DNA of 64,000 bases from Streptomyces sp. NBRC 110611 (GTDB lineage: Bacteria > Actinomycetota > Actinomycetes > Streptomycetales > Streptomycetaceae), in contig NZ_BBUY01000001.1 in the NCBI RefSeq assembly GCF_001590865.1, positions 609,029-673,028 on the forward strand, in the 5' to 3' direction. The position numbers were made by a program, and so were the translations under genes. This document shows, piece after piece, positions 36,047 through 45,188 of the stretch. A model generated the notes under the pieces. It saw only the letters and a list, made by a program, of their open reading frames with translations, was not told the DNA's origin and searched no databases. Every line of letters begins with the position of its first letter. The stretch's first letter is position 1.

Positions 36047-38254
36047 TCAGCTCGGCATCCCCAACGACCGCTTGAGGAAGTCGACCTGAAGGAGCAGCAG
36101 GTTTTCGGCCACCTGTTCCTGTGGCGTCATATGGGTCACGCCGGAGAGCGGCAGCACCTCGTGCGGACGCCCCGCCGCCAGCAGCGCCGACGACAGCCGC
36201 AGCGAATGCGCCACCACCACATTGTCGTCCGCCAGGCCGTGCACGATCAGCATCGGCCGGTGCGGCTCCACCGCCCCGGACAGCCCCTCGTCCGTGACCA
36301 GCGAATTCTCCGCGTAGACCGCGGGCTCCGCGTCCGGGTGCCCCAGATACCGCTCCTGGTAATGGGTGTCGTACAGCCGCAGATCGGTCACCGGCGCGCC
36401 CACCACTGCGGCGTGGAAGACATCCGGCCGGCGCAGCGCGGCGAGCCCGGCCAGATAGCCGCCGAAGGACCAGCCGCGGATCGCCACCCGGTCCAGATCG
36501 AGGGGGAAGGATCCGGCCAGCGCCCGGAGGGCGTGGACCTGGTCGTCGAGCGTGATCTCCGCGATCCGCCGGGAGACCGACTTCTCCCAGGCGGGGGAGC
36601 GGCCCGGGGTGCCCCGGCCGTCCGCGACGATCACCGCGAAGCCCTGGTCGGCGAACCACTGCGAGATCAGATGGGCGTTGTGCGAGGCGACCACCCGCTG
36701 GCCGTGCGGCCCGCCGTACGGATCCATCAGCACCGGCAGCGGACCATCCGCCTCCGTATACCCGTCGGGCAGCAGTACGGCACACGGAATCTCCCGCTCC
36801 CCGGCCCGTACGAGCCGCGGCCGGGCGGTGAGCGACGGCTCCTCGGTATACGAACCGATCGTGGCCAGCGGCTTCTCCCCGCCGTCCGGATCCAGCCGGA
36901 TCACCTCGACCCGCGTACCGGGCCACTCCAGCGAGGTCTGGGACAGCACGGTCAGCGCACCGCCGCGCACCGCGGAGGACACCGTCGGATACGGACGCCC
37001 GCCCACCCTCTCCCAGCCGCCCTGGTCGCCGCTGCCGCGGAACCACGCCCGGTAGACGCCGATGTCGTGCATCTCGGGGCCGCTCGCGGAGAACAGGACG
37101 TCGTCCGCGCCGATGTCCAGCACCGCCCGTACGTGCAGCGGCGCCCCGGTCAGCGGGCGGTCGCCGACGAACAGCCGGCGCGCCCCGCCCTCGTCCGCGA
37201 TCCGCACCAGCCGGCCGTCCGGCGTCCAGGCCGGCACCCCGGGGAACGGCTCGACCCACACCTCGTCCTCGTCGTCGTGCACCGTCCTGGTCGCGCCGGT
37301 CGCTGTGTCGACCGTCAGATACCGCTGGTCACGCTGATCCCGCGCCTGGACGAGCAGCAGCGGCGGGCCGGCCGCGGACCAGTGGACCCGCGCCAGGTAC
37401 GGGTAGCGTCCGGTGTCCCAGCTGACGTCCGTACGCGAGCCGTCCAGGCCGAACAGCGCCAGCGTGACCTCGGCGTTGGCGGTGCCCGCCGCGGGGTAGG
37501 CGACCCGCGCCGGCTCACGGTCCGGATGCGCCGGGTCGGAGATCCACCAGCGCCGCACCGGCGCCTCGTCGACTCGTGCGGCCAGTACCGCGTCACTCTC
37601 CGGTGACCACCAGAAGCCCCGGTAGCGGCCCATCTCCTCGGCCGCGATGAACTCCGCCAGGCCCCAGGCCACCTCCGGGCCGTCCGGCTCCGCCAGAACC
37701 CGGTCCGCCGGCCCGCCGCCTGTCGCGGCCGCGGTCACGGCGCTGTCGTTGTCCGATGTCGCGGCGCCGTCCACCGCCACCACCCGTAGCCGGCCCTCCG
37801 CCACGAAGGCGACCCACCGGCCGTCCGGCGAGGGACGGGGATCCACCACCGGTCCCCGCACCGGGACTTCGCGGGTGGTGCCGGCCCGCAGCTCGGACAC
37901 GAACAGCCGGCCGGAGAGCGTGAACGCCGCCAACTCCACGGTGGAATCCGTGGCATAGCCGACGATTCCGGCCGAACCCTCCCGGCTGCGCTCACGGCGG
38001 GCCCGCTCCTCCGGGGGCAGGTCCTCCTCCGCACCGGCCAGCAGGGCGTACGGGTCGGCCGCCGTGAACTCCCGTCCCTCGTTCAGGTCGAGTACCCACA
38101 GCTGCTGACTGCGGTCCGTACCGGAGCGGGAACGGAGGAAGGCGACGCGCGCACCGTCGGGCGCGATGGTGTAGCCGCGCGGAGCGCCCAGGGTGAAGCG
38201 CTGCGTACGGGCGGATTGCCGCGGAAACGAAGGCTGTCCTGTCATGCCTGTCAT
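36047..38254 (-). CDS. prolyl oligopeptidase family (S9) peptidase, DPP IV-like
   Basis: 735 residues (ATG 38254 or 38245; neither has a strong ribosome site). N-terminal beta-propeller (DPP IV N-type; GYTIAPDGARVAFLRSRSGT, SPDGRWVAFV), then an alpha/beta hydrolase domain with the nucleophile in GWSFGGYLAGL, Asp in HGLADDNVV, and His in LSGVTHMT. No signal peptide, so it acts in the cytoplasm on short peptides, cutting after Pro or Ala. Its place next to two peptide importers suggests it may process imported peptides; that link is inference. Confidence 0.88.
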   Translation of the reverse strand: MTGMTGQPSFPRQSARTQRFTLGAPRGYTIAPDGARVAFLRSRSGTDRSQQLWVLDLNEGREFTAADPYALLAGAEEDLPPEERARRERSREGSAGIVGYATDSTVELAAFTLSGRLFVSELRAGTTREVPVRGPVVDPRPSPDGRWVAFVAEGRLRVVAVDGAATSDNDSAVTAAATGGGPADRVLAEPDGPEVAWGLAEFIAAEEMGRYRGFWWSPESDAVLAARVDEAPVRRWWISDPAHPDREPARVAYPAAGTANAEVTLALFGLDGSRTDVSWDTGRYPYLARVHWSAAGPPLLLVQARDQRDQRYLTVDTATGATRTVHDDEDEVWVEPFPGVPAWTPDGRLVRIADEGGARRLFVGDRPLTGAPLHVRAVLDIGADDVLFSASGPEMHDIGVYRAWFRGSGDQGGWERVGGRPYPTVSSAVRGGALTVLSQTSLEWPGTRVEVIRLDPDGGEKPLATIGSYTEEPSLTARPRLVRAGEREIPCAVLLPDGYTEADGPLPVLMDPYGGPHGQRVVASHNAHLISQWFADQGFAVIVADGRGTPGRSPAWEKSVSRRIAEITLDDQVHALRALAGSFPLDLDRVAIRGWSFGGYLAGLAALRRPDVFHAAVVGAPVTDLRLYDTHYQERYLGHPDAEPAVYAENSLVTDEGLSGAVEPHRPMLIVHGLADDNVVVAHSLRLSSALLAAGRPHEVLPLSGVTHMTPQEQVAENLLLLQVDFLKRSLGMPS

Positions 38255-38612
38255 GGGCCGAGCTTAGGACGTGTCCGGCAGGTTGGGACTGGCCTGTGGA
38301 TATCTCGGACCTGCCCGGTGGGCCGGCGTCCGACCTGTGGATCGGGGCCTGTCCCGGAGCAGTGCCGGTCCGGCGGCAGTGCCTGTGGGGCTCATCTTGG
38401 TCGCGCCGTGGTCGCACCCGTGAAGATCGTGTGCGCCCCCGTTCTGCTTCCGTGCTCCGACTTATGCCCTTCAACGGAAAGTTATGATCCCTTGCGCACA
38501 GTGGGTACGGGGTAAAGAGCCCATGGCATACCCCCGGTGTGCCGGTCCGCGGACAGTGGTCCGCGCACCGCCCAACTCTGTCCGGACCATGGCTACTTGG
38601 AGGTGAGCCGCC
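38255..38612. other. divergent intergenic region
   Basis: 358 bases with no supported gene. It includes a patch of lower GC around 38420-38520, likely a promoter for the 38613 gene, and GTCCGCGGAC, a 10-base palindrome at about 38543, followed by a second GTCCGCG. The ribosome site GGAGG is at 38600-38604. Confidence 0.4.
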
Positions 38613-38807
38613 GTGGCACTCTCGATTTCGGCGGTGGTGCTGCTGGCGATCGTCGTCTTCTTGCTCGTCAAGAAGTCCGGACTGAAGGCGGCGCATGCCT
38701 TCGTCTGTATGCTGCTGGGCTTCTATCTCGCCAGCTCGTCCATCGCGCCCACGGTCAAGACCCTGACGACGAACGTCGCCAGCATGCTCGGGGGCATCAG
38801 GCTCTGA
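38613..38807 (+). CDS. small two-helix membrane protein
   Basis: 64 residues from a GTG behind TTGGAGGTGAG. Two hydrophobic segments, ISAVVLLAIVVFLLVKK and AHAFVCMLLGFYLASSS, then a short amphipathic tail (LTTNVASMLGGIRL). I recall similar small membrane proteins in Streptomyces genomes and conjugative elements; function unknown. Monocistronic, followed by a very strong terminator. Confidence 0.75.
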   Translation: MALSISAVVLLAIVVFLLVKKSGLKAAHAFVCMLLGFYLASSSIAPTVKTLTTNVASMLGGIRL

Positions 38808-38890
38808 CCCGTCCGCCCGCCCGAGTCCCGGTCCCGACCGCCCCGGCCGCCCGCCCTGGCCTGCTCGCTCCGGCTCGCTCGTCCTGATGT

Positions 38891-38940
38891 GCCCCGGCCC
38901 GTCACGCCCCGGCCGGGACCGGGGCGTGACGAGCCGGGGC
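38891..38940 (+). terminator. 22-bp-arm terminator
   Basis: Arms at 38891-38912 and 38919-38940 pair over 22 positions with a single mismatch (core CGTCACGCCCCGG with CCGGGGCGTGACG) and a 6-base loop. Ends the 38613 transcript. Confidence 0.9.
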
Positions 38941-39043
38941 CGGGGCCCGGGCGGCAGGCCCGCGGGCGTGCCGCGAGCCCTGGTCCGGGGGTGGCCGGGA
39001 TCGCCTGATGAGGTCGCGGCGGGCGGCTCGTAGGCTTGTCCGC

Positions 39044-40072
39044 ATGACCGCCCAGCCGCCCCCCGAGCGTCACGCCGAGCCCCCCGCCCGCCGTCTCCTC
39101 CTGGTGCATGCCCACCCGGACGACGAGTCGATCAACAACGGCGTGACCATGGCCAAGTACGCCGCCGAGGGCGTGCAGGTCACCCTCGTGACCTGCACGC
39201 GCGGCGAGGAGGGCGAAGTCATTCCGCCCGAGCTCGCCCACCTCGCACCGGACCGCGACGACGCCCTCGGCCCCTTCCGCGCCGACGAACTGGCCGCCGC
39301 GATGGCCGCGCTGGGCGTCACCGACCACCGCTTCCTGGGCGCGCCGGGCCGCTATCGCGACTCCGGGATGATGGGCGCACCCCAGAACGAGCGGCCGCAC
39401 GCCTTCTGGCGGGCCCCGCTCGACGAGGCGGCCGCCGACCTGGTGGCCGTCATCCGTGAGATCCGGCCGCAGGTCCTGGTCACCTATGACCCGAACGGTG
39501 GATACGGCCACCCCGACCACATCCAGGCGCACCGCGTCGCCATGCGCGGCGCCGAGCTCGCCGCGGAGCACGGTTTCCGGCCCGAGCTGGGCCGCCCGTA
39601 CGCGATCGAGAAGATCTACTGGAACTGCAACCCCCGCACCGTGGTCGAGGAGGGCTTCGCGCGCCTGCGCGCGTACGGCCACGGCTTCTCCGGAATCGCC
39701 GCCGTCGATGAGGTACCGGGCGTGGTGCCGGACTCCGAGGTCACCGCCGCGATCTCCGGCGGCCCCGAGTGCGTCGCCGCGAAGGCCGCGGCGATGCGCG
39801 CGCACCGCACCCAGATCGTGGTCGACGGGGCGTTCTTCGCGCTCTCCAATGACCTGGGGCAGCCGCTGTTCGCCACCGAGTACTACCGGCTGGCGCAGGG
39901 CGGCCGGGGTGCCGCGACCGGTGGGGAGGAACGGGGCGAACGGGATGAACGGGGCGAGCGCGATCTCTTCGCCGGTATTGGTGGGGGTGCCGGTGTGGGT
40001 AACGGTGACGTGGTCAGCTCGGAAATAACGGGTATGGAAGAGAATGCCCGGATCGAGGAGGTGGCGGAATGA
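39044..40072 (+). CDS. mshB: GlcNAc-Ins deacetylase of mycothiol biosynthesis
   Basis: 342 residues. Zinc-binding motif [20 protein letters not shown] (His-24, Asp-27 region) and the later [11 protein letters not shown] motif of MshB. It removes the acetyl group from GlcNAc-inositol in the cytoplasm, the second committed stage of mycothiol synthesis. Length and the segments [15 protein letters not shown] and [18 protein letters not shown] support MshB rather than the Mca amidase. The last 45 residues are a Gly/Arg/Glu-rich extension ([15 protein letters not shown]). Overlaps the next gene by ATGA. Confidence 0.92.
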   Translation: MTAQPPPERHAEPPARRLLLVHAHPDDESINNGVTMAKYAAEGVQVTLVTCTRGEEGEVIPPELAHLAPDRDDALGPFRADELAAAMAALGVTDHRFLGAPGRYRDSGMMGAPQNERPHAFWRAPLDEAAADLVAVIREIRPQVLVTYDPNGGYGHPDHIQAHRVAMRGAELAAEHGFRPELGRPYAIEKIYWNCNPRTVVEEGFARLRAYGHGFSGIAAVDEVPGVVPDSEVTAAISGGPECVAAKAAAMRAHRTQIVVDGAFFALSNDLGQPLFATEYYRLAQGGRGAATGGEERGERDERGERDLFAGIGGGAGVGNGDVVSSEITGMEENARIEEVAE

Positions 40073-40587
40073 GCGCTGCGACAGGTGGTGGCGCCGGCGC
40101 GGCCCCCGGCAAGAAGGGCGAGAAGGGTGGCAACGGCGGTGCGGCCCCCGGAGGGAAGGGCGGGAAGGGCGGCAACGGCGGTCCGGTCGCCGGCCGCAGT
40201 GCGCCCGCCGCGCCCCTCACGCCCGCTCGGATCGGTATATACGCCCTGCTCCTCGTCGCCGGTGTGCTGGTCGCGTTCGCGGGCGCGCTGCTGCAAGCGG
40301 CCTGGTTCCCCGGCGGGTTGGTGCTCGCCCTGTGCGGGGTCGCCGGTCTCTTCCACGGCGGTGCCCGGGCCACCGGCACCACCGCCGGTGCGCTGGTGCC
40401 CGGCGCGGCCTGGCTGCTGACCGTGTTCGTGCTGCTCGGCAACGTCCGTCCGGAAGGCGACTTCCTCTTCGGGCCCGGCGCCGGGACGTACGTCTTCCTG
40501 CTCGGCGGCATCCTCGCCGCTGTGATCTGCGCCACCGCGGCCCAGATGCGAGCCGCCGGTGTGCGGTACGGCCGAGTCGGTGGATGA
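40069..40587 (+). CDS. four-helix membrane protein (DUF6113-like)
   Basis: 172 residues. A low-complexity Lys/Gly N-terminus ([20 protein letters not shown]) of about 45 residues, then four helices ([73 protein letters not shown]). Translationally coupled to mshB. The conserved coupling suggests a link to thiol metabolism or simply shared expression; no function is known to me. Confidence 0.75.
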   Translation: MSAATGGGAGAAPGKKGEKGGNGGAAPGGKGGKGGNGGPVAGRSAPAAPLTPARIGIYALLLVAGVLVAFAGALLQAAWFPGGLVLALCGVAGLFHGGARATGTTAGALVPGAAWLLTVFVLLGNVRPEGDFLFGPGAGTYVFLLGGILAAVICATAAQMRAAGVRYGRVGG

Positions 40588-40835
40588 CATGGTCCCCACG
40601 TGGTCCATACCGGGACGGATGCCCCGCAAGTCCGGGTGAACGGCCCCGTAAGTGCGAGTGAACAGCCCCGGAGCAGGGGTATCGCCCGTGGCGGCGGTCT
40701 TCGCACGCTCGCCGGGTGGCCGCCCGCGGCGGACAGTATGGTGGTGCGCGCCGTCGCGCCGCCCTGGGGGCACCCCTCGGCCTCGGGCCGGGGATCATCT
40801 CTGACGAGCGGCGGAGCCAACCGGGAGAACCTGCT

Positions 40836-43226
40836 TTGAGTCGTGAATCTGACAGTTCGTCCTCCGGCCTTCAGGGCCGTGGCGCAGCCGCGTACCCGTC
40901 AGGAACGCCGCCGTACGGCTCGCCCAGGGGAGACGCCGACGATGCGTCGGCGCCCGGTGCCGCGGAGCGGCCGGAGGAGCCCAAAACCGAGACCACGCTG
41001 ACCACGCGGATCAAGATCAACATTCCGGGTTCGCGTCCCATCCCGCCGGTCGTCGTGCGCAAGCCCGTCGGCGAGGAGCCCGGTACGAACGGGTCCGCCG
41101 CATCCGGTGGTTCCGCCGGTCCCACCGGTCCTGCCGGTCCTGCGGGTTCCCCTGGTTCTGCCGGTCCCGCCGGTTCCCGGGGCACCCCCCGTACCGCCGC
41201 AGGCGGTGGCGGCGAGCGGACCGCGGAGCGCACGGGCGGCACCCCCCGGCCGCACGCCCCGGCCGACGAGGCGGCGGCGAGCAGCCGGGCCGAGAAGGCC
41301 AGCGACTGGTTCGCACCGCGCAAGGCCCAGGGCGGGCCGTCCGGTTCGACCACCGGCTCCCACGCCGCCCCGCCCGCCCCCGGCGGCAGCACCCCGCCGC
41401 ACGGCACCCCCAAGCAGCGGCCCGATCTGCCGTACTTCTCCGACGGGCCGGCCCCGGCCGCGGCCACGCAGGGCGCCCCGTCGCCGTACGACGACGGGGC
41501 GCCCCCGGCCGGTGCCGCGCCCTTCGAGGGCGTTGCGCGGGACGGAGGCGTCCCGGACGGTGGTGCACTCGGATTCGGCGGTTCCACGCCGCCCGGTGCC
41601 GCACCGCGCGGTTCCATGCCGTCGGGTCCGTCCGGTGCCACGCCGCCTGGTTCCATGCCGTCGGGTCCGTCCGGTGCCACGCCGTCCGGTGCGGTGCCGT
41701 CCGGTGCGGTGCCCGGTACGGCGCGCGGCGACGAGGCGCCCTTCGACCCCCTCGCGCACAGCGGAACACCATTCGACGCACCCGGCGTCGGCCTGCCGCG
41801 TGACCACAGCCCGTTCGACGCCCCGGCCGGCGGCCCCAGCGGTCCGACGACCGGACCGGCCCGCGGCGACTCCGCACTCAACCTTCCGCCCGGCTTCGGC
41901 GACCCGCACGCGGGCGCCGCCGGTACGCCCCGGAGCACGCCCCCGGCCCTCGACGAGACCGCCGAGCTCACTCCGCAGCCGCCCGCGCCCCTCACCGGTC
42001 CCGGCAGTGGCGTCGGCTCCGGCCGCGGCATCTCCGGCGGACTGCCCGGCTCCCAGAGCGGCGTAGGAGCTGGTGGCCCCGGCGCCGGCCGCCGCGACCG
42101 CATCTCCGGCGACACGCTCGTCAGCGGCATCCCGGCCACCCCGGGCACCGACGGCCCGGCCTCGGGCTCGGCCCCGAAGAACGCGCCGTCGCCGTTCGCC
42201 GCTTCCCCCGCCGGTACGGGCGAGAGCGCCGCCCCCAAGCCGCGACCCAAGATCCCCGAGCCGATCAACCCGCCCAAGAAGGGCCGCAACAAGCTCGTCC
42301 TCGTCGGCGTCGCCGTCGTGGTCCTGGCCGGTGTCGCCTACGGCGCCGGACTCCTGCTCGACCACGCCGACGTCCCCAACGGCACCACCGCGCTCGGCGT
42401 GGACATCGGCGGCACCAGCAAGGAGGAGGCCGTCAAGAAGCTGGAGCCGGCGCTCAAGGACCGCCGCTCCACGCCGCTGAAGCTCACCGTCGACGGCAGG
42501 ACCGTCACCCTCGACCCCGCGAAGGCGGGCCTGGACGTCGATCTGCAGACGACGGTCCGCAACGCCGCCGGCCGGGACTACAACCCGGTCTCCGTCATCG
42601 GCTCCCTCTTCGGCGCCGCGCGGACGGCCGAACCGGCGATGGTCGTCGACCACGAGAAGATCCAGGTCGCCCTGCGGAGCCTCGCGGGGGCCGGGAACGC
42701 CGCCGAGGGCGGTATCACCTTCGAGAACGGCAAGGCCGTACCGCGCTACGGCACCCCCTACAAGGCCATCGACGCCAAGGCGTCCGAGCAGAAGGTCGCC
42801 GACGCCTACCGCGACCGCGTCACCACCGGGGCCGAGACGCCCGTCGTGCTCGCCAGCAGCACCCAGCAGCCGAGGGTCGGCAGGGACGCCGTCGACAAGG
42901 CGATGAAGCAGTACGCCGAACCCGCCATGTCCGGCCTGGTGACGGTCCGTACGGACGCGGCGCACGCGGTCTCCTTCAGCCCCCAGAAGTCCATCCCGAA
43001 GTTCCTGTCCTTCAAGGTCGGCAGCGGCGGCGAACTCGTGCCGTTCTACGACCGGGCCGCCCTCAAGGAGCTCTACGGCGACACCTTCAACGGCGTCCTG
43101 CTCACCAAGGGCGACGGCTCCAAGAAGCCGGTCACCGTCGAAGAGGTGGCCAGCGCCGTCGCCAAGGCCCTACAGGGCACCACCCCGGCCGAACGGATCC
43201 AGACCATCGGCGCGGACAACGCCTGA
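40836..43226 (+). CDS. large membrane-anchored protein with PG_binding_4-type domains
   Basis: 796 residues from a TTG with GGGAGAA 8 bases upstream. Residues 1-480 are disordered Pro/Gly/Ser/Ala-rich (many PSGPSGATPPG-like units) and must be cytoplasmic if the single helix at about 490-510 (KLVLVGVAVVVLAGVAYGAG) is a type II anchor. The extracellular part (about 515-796) looks like two PG_binding_4 / VanW-linked domains (GVDIGGTSKEEAVKKLEPAL, LTVDGRTVTLDPAKAGLDVD, and a second unit ending AVSFSPQKSIPKFL). No L,D-transpeptidase or VanW catalytic domain follows, so it may be a cell-wall-binding scaffold. Confidence 0.75.
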   Translation: MSRESDSSSSGLQGRGAAAYPSGTPPYGSPRGDADDASAPGAAERPEEPKTETTLTTRIKINIPGSRPIPPVVVRKPVGEEPGTNGSAASGGSAGPTGPAGPAGSPGSAGPAGSRGTPRTAAGGGGERTAERTGGTPRPHAPADEAAASSRAEKASDWFAPRKAQGGPSGSTTGSHAAPPAPGGSTPPHGTPKQRPDLPYFSDGPAPAAATQGAPSPYDDGAPPAGAAPFEGVARDGGVPDGGALGFGGSTPPGAAPRGSMPSGPSGATPPGSMPSGPSGATPSGAVPSGAVPGTARGDEAPFDPLAHSGTPFDAPGVGLPRDHSPFDAPAGGPSGPTTGPARGDSALNLPPGFGDPHAGAAGTPRSTPPALDETAELTPQPPAPLTGPGSGVGSGRGISGGLPGSQSGVGAGGPGAGRRDRISGDTLVSGIPATPGTDGPASGSAPKNAPSPFAASPAGTGESAAPKPRPKIPEPINPPKKGRNKLVLVGVAVVVLAGVAYGAGLLLDHADVPNGTTALGVDIGGTSKEEAVKKLEPALKDRRSTPLKLTVDGRTVTLDPAKAGLDVDLQTTVRNAAGRDYNPVSVIGSLFGAARTAEPAMVVDHEKIQVALRSLAGAGNAAEGGITFENGKAVPRYGTPYKAIDAKASEQKVADAYRDRVTTGAETPVVLASSTQQPRVGRDAVDKAMKQYAEPAMSGLVTVRTDAAHAVSFSPQKSIPKFLSFKVGSGGELVPFYDRAALKELYGDTFNGVLLTKGDGSKKPVTVEEVASAVAKALQGTTPAERIQTIGADNA

Positions 43227-43250
43227 CGGACGATGGACATCGCCTGAAGG
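43214..43250 (+). repeat. duplicated gene end
   Basis: GGACAACGCCTGACGG (43214-43229, with the TGA stop) recurs at 43235-43250 as GGACATCGCCTGAAGG; 14 of 16 identical, 21-base period. Confidence 0.75.
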
Positions 43251-43264
43251 CCATGGATGAATGG

Positions 43265-43309
43265 GCCCCAGGGGTGCCCGCTCGGCACAGCGCGAGCGGA
43301 CCCTGGGGC
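43265..43309 (+). terminator. terminator of the PG_binding_4 gene
   Basis: GCCCCAGGG (43265-43273) pairs with CCCTGGGGC (43301-43309), and an inner CCGCTCG/CGAGCGG stem gives a two-stage hairpin. Confidence 0.85.
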
Positions 43310-43314
43310 TCACC

Positions 43315-43330
43315 CATGACAGATGTCATG
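43315..43330 (+). promoter_or_regulatory. palindromic operator CATGACA-GA-TGTCATG
   Basis: Perfect 7-base arms around a 2-base centre, 59 bases before the ATG of the ABC/two-component operon. NarL/DesR-type regulators commonly bind such dyads and control their own operon, so the response regulator at 46584 is the natural candidate. The regulator assignment is inference. Confidence 0.6.
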
Positions 43331-43388
43331 CCGCAGTGCGGACAACCGACACTGCCGCACACCCGGCGGATCCCGGAAGCTGAATGGC

Positions 43389-44393
43389 ATGACGATCACC
43401 TCGACCACCACAGCCACCACCGCCAGGGGGGCGGCCCGGGCACCCGTGGTCAGCTTCCGTCAGGTCAACAAGCGCTACGGCGCGGTGCGCGCGGTCGCCG
43501 ACCTGGATCTGGAGCTGCATCCGGGAGAAACCGTCGCCCTCCTCGGCCCGAACGGCGCCGGCAAGTCCTCCACCCTCGACCTGCTCCTCGGGCTGCGCGG
43601 CGCCGACTCCGGCACCGTCACCCTCTTCGGTACGACGCCGCAACGTGCCATCCAACAGGGCAGGGTCGGTGCGATGCTGCAGAGCGGCGGCCTGATGGAG
43701 GGCGTCAAAGTCAGGGAGCTGGTCAAGCTGGCCCGCGACCTGCACCCGCACGGCTACCCCCTCGACCAGATCCTGGCCACCGCCGGCATCACCGAGATCG
43801 CCGACCGGATGGTCGACAAGCTCTCCGGCGGCCAGGAGCAGCGCGTACGGTTCGCCCTCGCCACCGCCGGCGCCAACGACCTGATCGTCCTGGACGAGCC
43901 CACCACCGGCATGGACGTCTCGGCCCGCCAGGCCTTCTGGGGTGCGATGCGCCGACAGGCCCAGCAGGGCCGTACGGTCCTGTTCGCCACCCACTACCTC
44001 GAAGAAGCCGACGAGATAGCCGACCGGGTCATCGTGCTGCACCGGGGCCGGGTGCTGGCCGACGGTACCGCTGCCGAGATCAAGGCCAGGGCGGGCGCCC
44101 GCCGCATCGCTTTCGACCTCGACGGGCCGATCGACCACGGGGCGCTGCGCGGCCTGCCGTTCCTGACCGCGGTCGAGGTGTCCGGACGCACGGTCCGTAT
44201 CCAGTCCGCCGACGCGGATGCGACGGTGCACGCGCTCTACGGCCTCGGGCTGTACCCACGCAACCTGGAGGTCGCCGGCCTCGGCCTGGAGCAGGCGTTC
44301 ATCGCCCTCACCACCGCCTCCGAATCTCCCGCTTCCGAATCCGCCGCGTCCGAAGACGTCCACCGCGTCCGAACCGACGTTCACCGCGCCTGA
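43389..44393 (+). CDS. ABC exporter ATPase (DrrA/CcmA-like)
   Basis: 334 residues. Walker A GPNGAGKSS, signature LSGGQEQRVR, Walker B LIVLDEPTTGMDVSARQAFW, His in FATHYLEEADEIADR, and a DrrA-type C-terminal domain (VLADGTAAEIKARAGARRIA). Drives export of a lipid, antibiotic or envelope component with the ABC-2 permease downstream. The end of the gene lies in a 21-base repeat (about 44344-44406) that also generates the stop codon. Confidence 0.9.
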   Translation: MTITSTTTATTARGAARAPVVSFRQVNKRYGAVRAVADLDLELHPGETVALLGPNGAGKSSTLDLLLGLRGADSGTVTLFGTTPQRAIQQGRVGAMLQSGGLMEGVKVRELVKLARDLHPHGYPLDQILATAGITEIADRMVDKLSGGQEQRVRFALATAGANDLIVLDEPTTGMDVSARQAFWGAMRRQAQQGRTVLFATHYLEEADEIADRVIVLHRGRVLADGTAAEIKARAGARRIAFDLDGPIDHGALRGLPFLTAVEVSGRTVRIQSADADATVHALYGLGLYPRNLEVAGLGLEQAFIALTTASESPASESAASEDVHRVRTDVHRA

Positions 44394-44450
44394 ACCGACG
44401 TCCTCCGCGTCCGCATCCACCACGCCCGACCACGCCCGGAAGACCACACC

Positions 44451-45188
44451 ATGACCACCCTGATCAAACTCGAAGTCACCCGAGCGCTGCGCAACAAGAA
44501 GTTCATGTTCTTCTCGGTGATCTACCCGCCGCTCCTCTACCTGATCATCGCGGGCGGCGCGGACAACAAGCCGATCCCGGGCACCCAACTGAGCATGCCC
44601 CTCTACTACATGGTCGCCATGGCGGCGTTCGGTGCCATGACGGCCGTACTGCTGGGCAACAGCGAGGCGATCGCCAAGGAGCGGGCGAAGGGCTGGGTGC
44701 GACAGCTGCGCCTGACCGCGCTGCCCGGACGCGGCTATGTCGCGGCCAAGATGGCCGCCGCCGCGACGATCAGCCTGCCGTCGATCCTGCTCGTCATGAT
44801 CGCCGCCGCTGCGGTCAAGGGCGTACGCCTGGAGGCATGGCAGTGGACGGCCATCCTGGCTGCCACCTGGCTCGGCAGCTTCGCCTTCGCCGCGCTCGGT
44901 GTGGCCATCGGCTATCTGGCCAGCGGCGACGCGGTCCGGCCGATCGCGATGCTGATCTACTTCGTGCTGGCGTTCCTGGGCGGCCTGTGGATGCCGCTGA
45001 CGATCCTGCCGCAGTGGGTGCAGAACATCGCCGAGTGGCTGCCCACCCATGCCTACGCCGCACTGGGCCAGGCGGTCGAGGCCGGCGGCGCTCCGGACGT
45101 CAAGGACATCGCGCTCCTTATCGGATACCTTCTGGTCTTCGCGGCGGCTGCCGCATGGCTGTACCGGAAGGACGCACGCAAGGCATGA
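44451..45188 (+). CDS. ABC-2 type permease
   Basis: 245 residues with about six helices (FFSVIYPPLLYLIIAGGA, YYMVAMAAFGAMTAVLLGN, TISLPSILLVMIAAAAVKG, LAATWLGSFAFAALGVAIGY, PIAMLIYFVLAFLGGLWMPL, IALLIGYLLVFAAAAAWLYR). The segment NSEAIAKERAKGWVRQLRLT is typical of DrrB/YvfS-like partners. Ends in ATGA overlap with the histidine kinase. Confidence 0.88.
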   Translation: MTTLIKLEVTRALRNKKFMFFSVIYPPLLYLIIAGGADNKPIPGTQLSMPLYYMVAMAAFGAMTAVLLGNSEAIAKERAKGWVRQLRLTALPGRGYVAAKMAAAATISLPSILLVMIAAAAVKGVRLEAWQWTAILAATWLGSFAFAALGVAIGYLASGDAVRPIAMLIYFVLAFLGGLWMPLTILPQWVQNIAEWLPTHAYAALGQAVEAGGAPDVKDIALLIGYLLVFAAAAAWLYRKDARKA

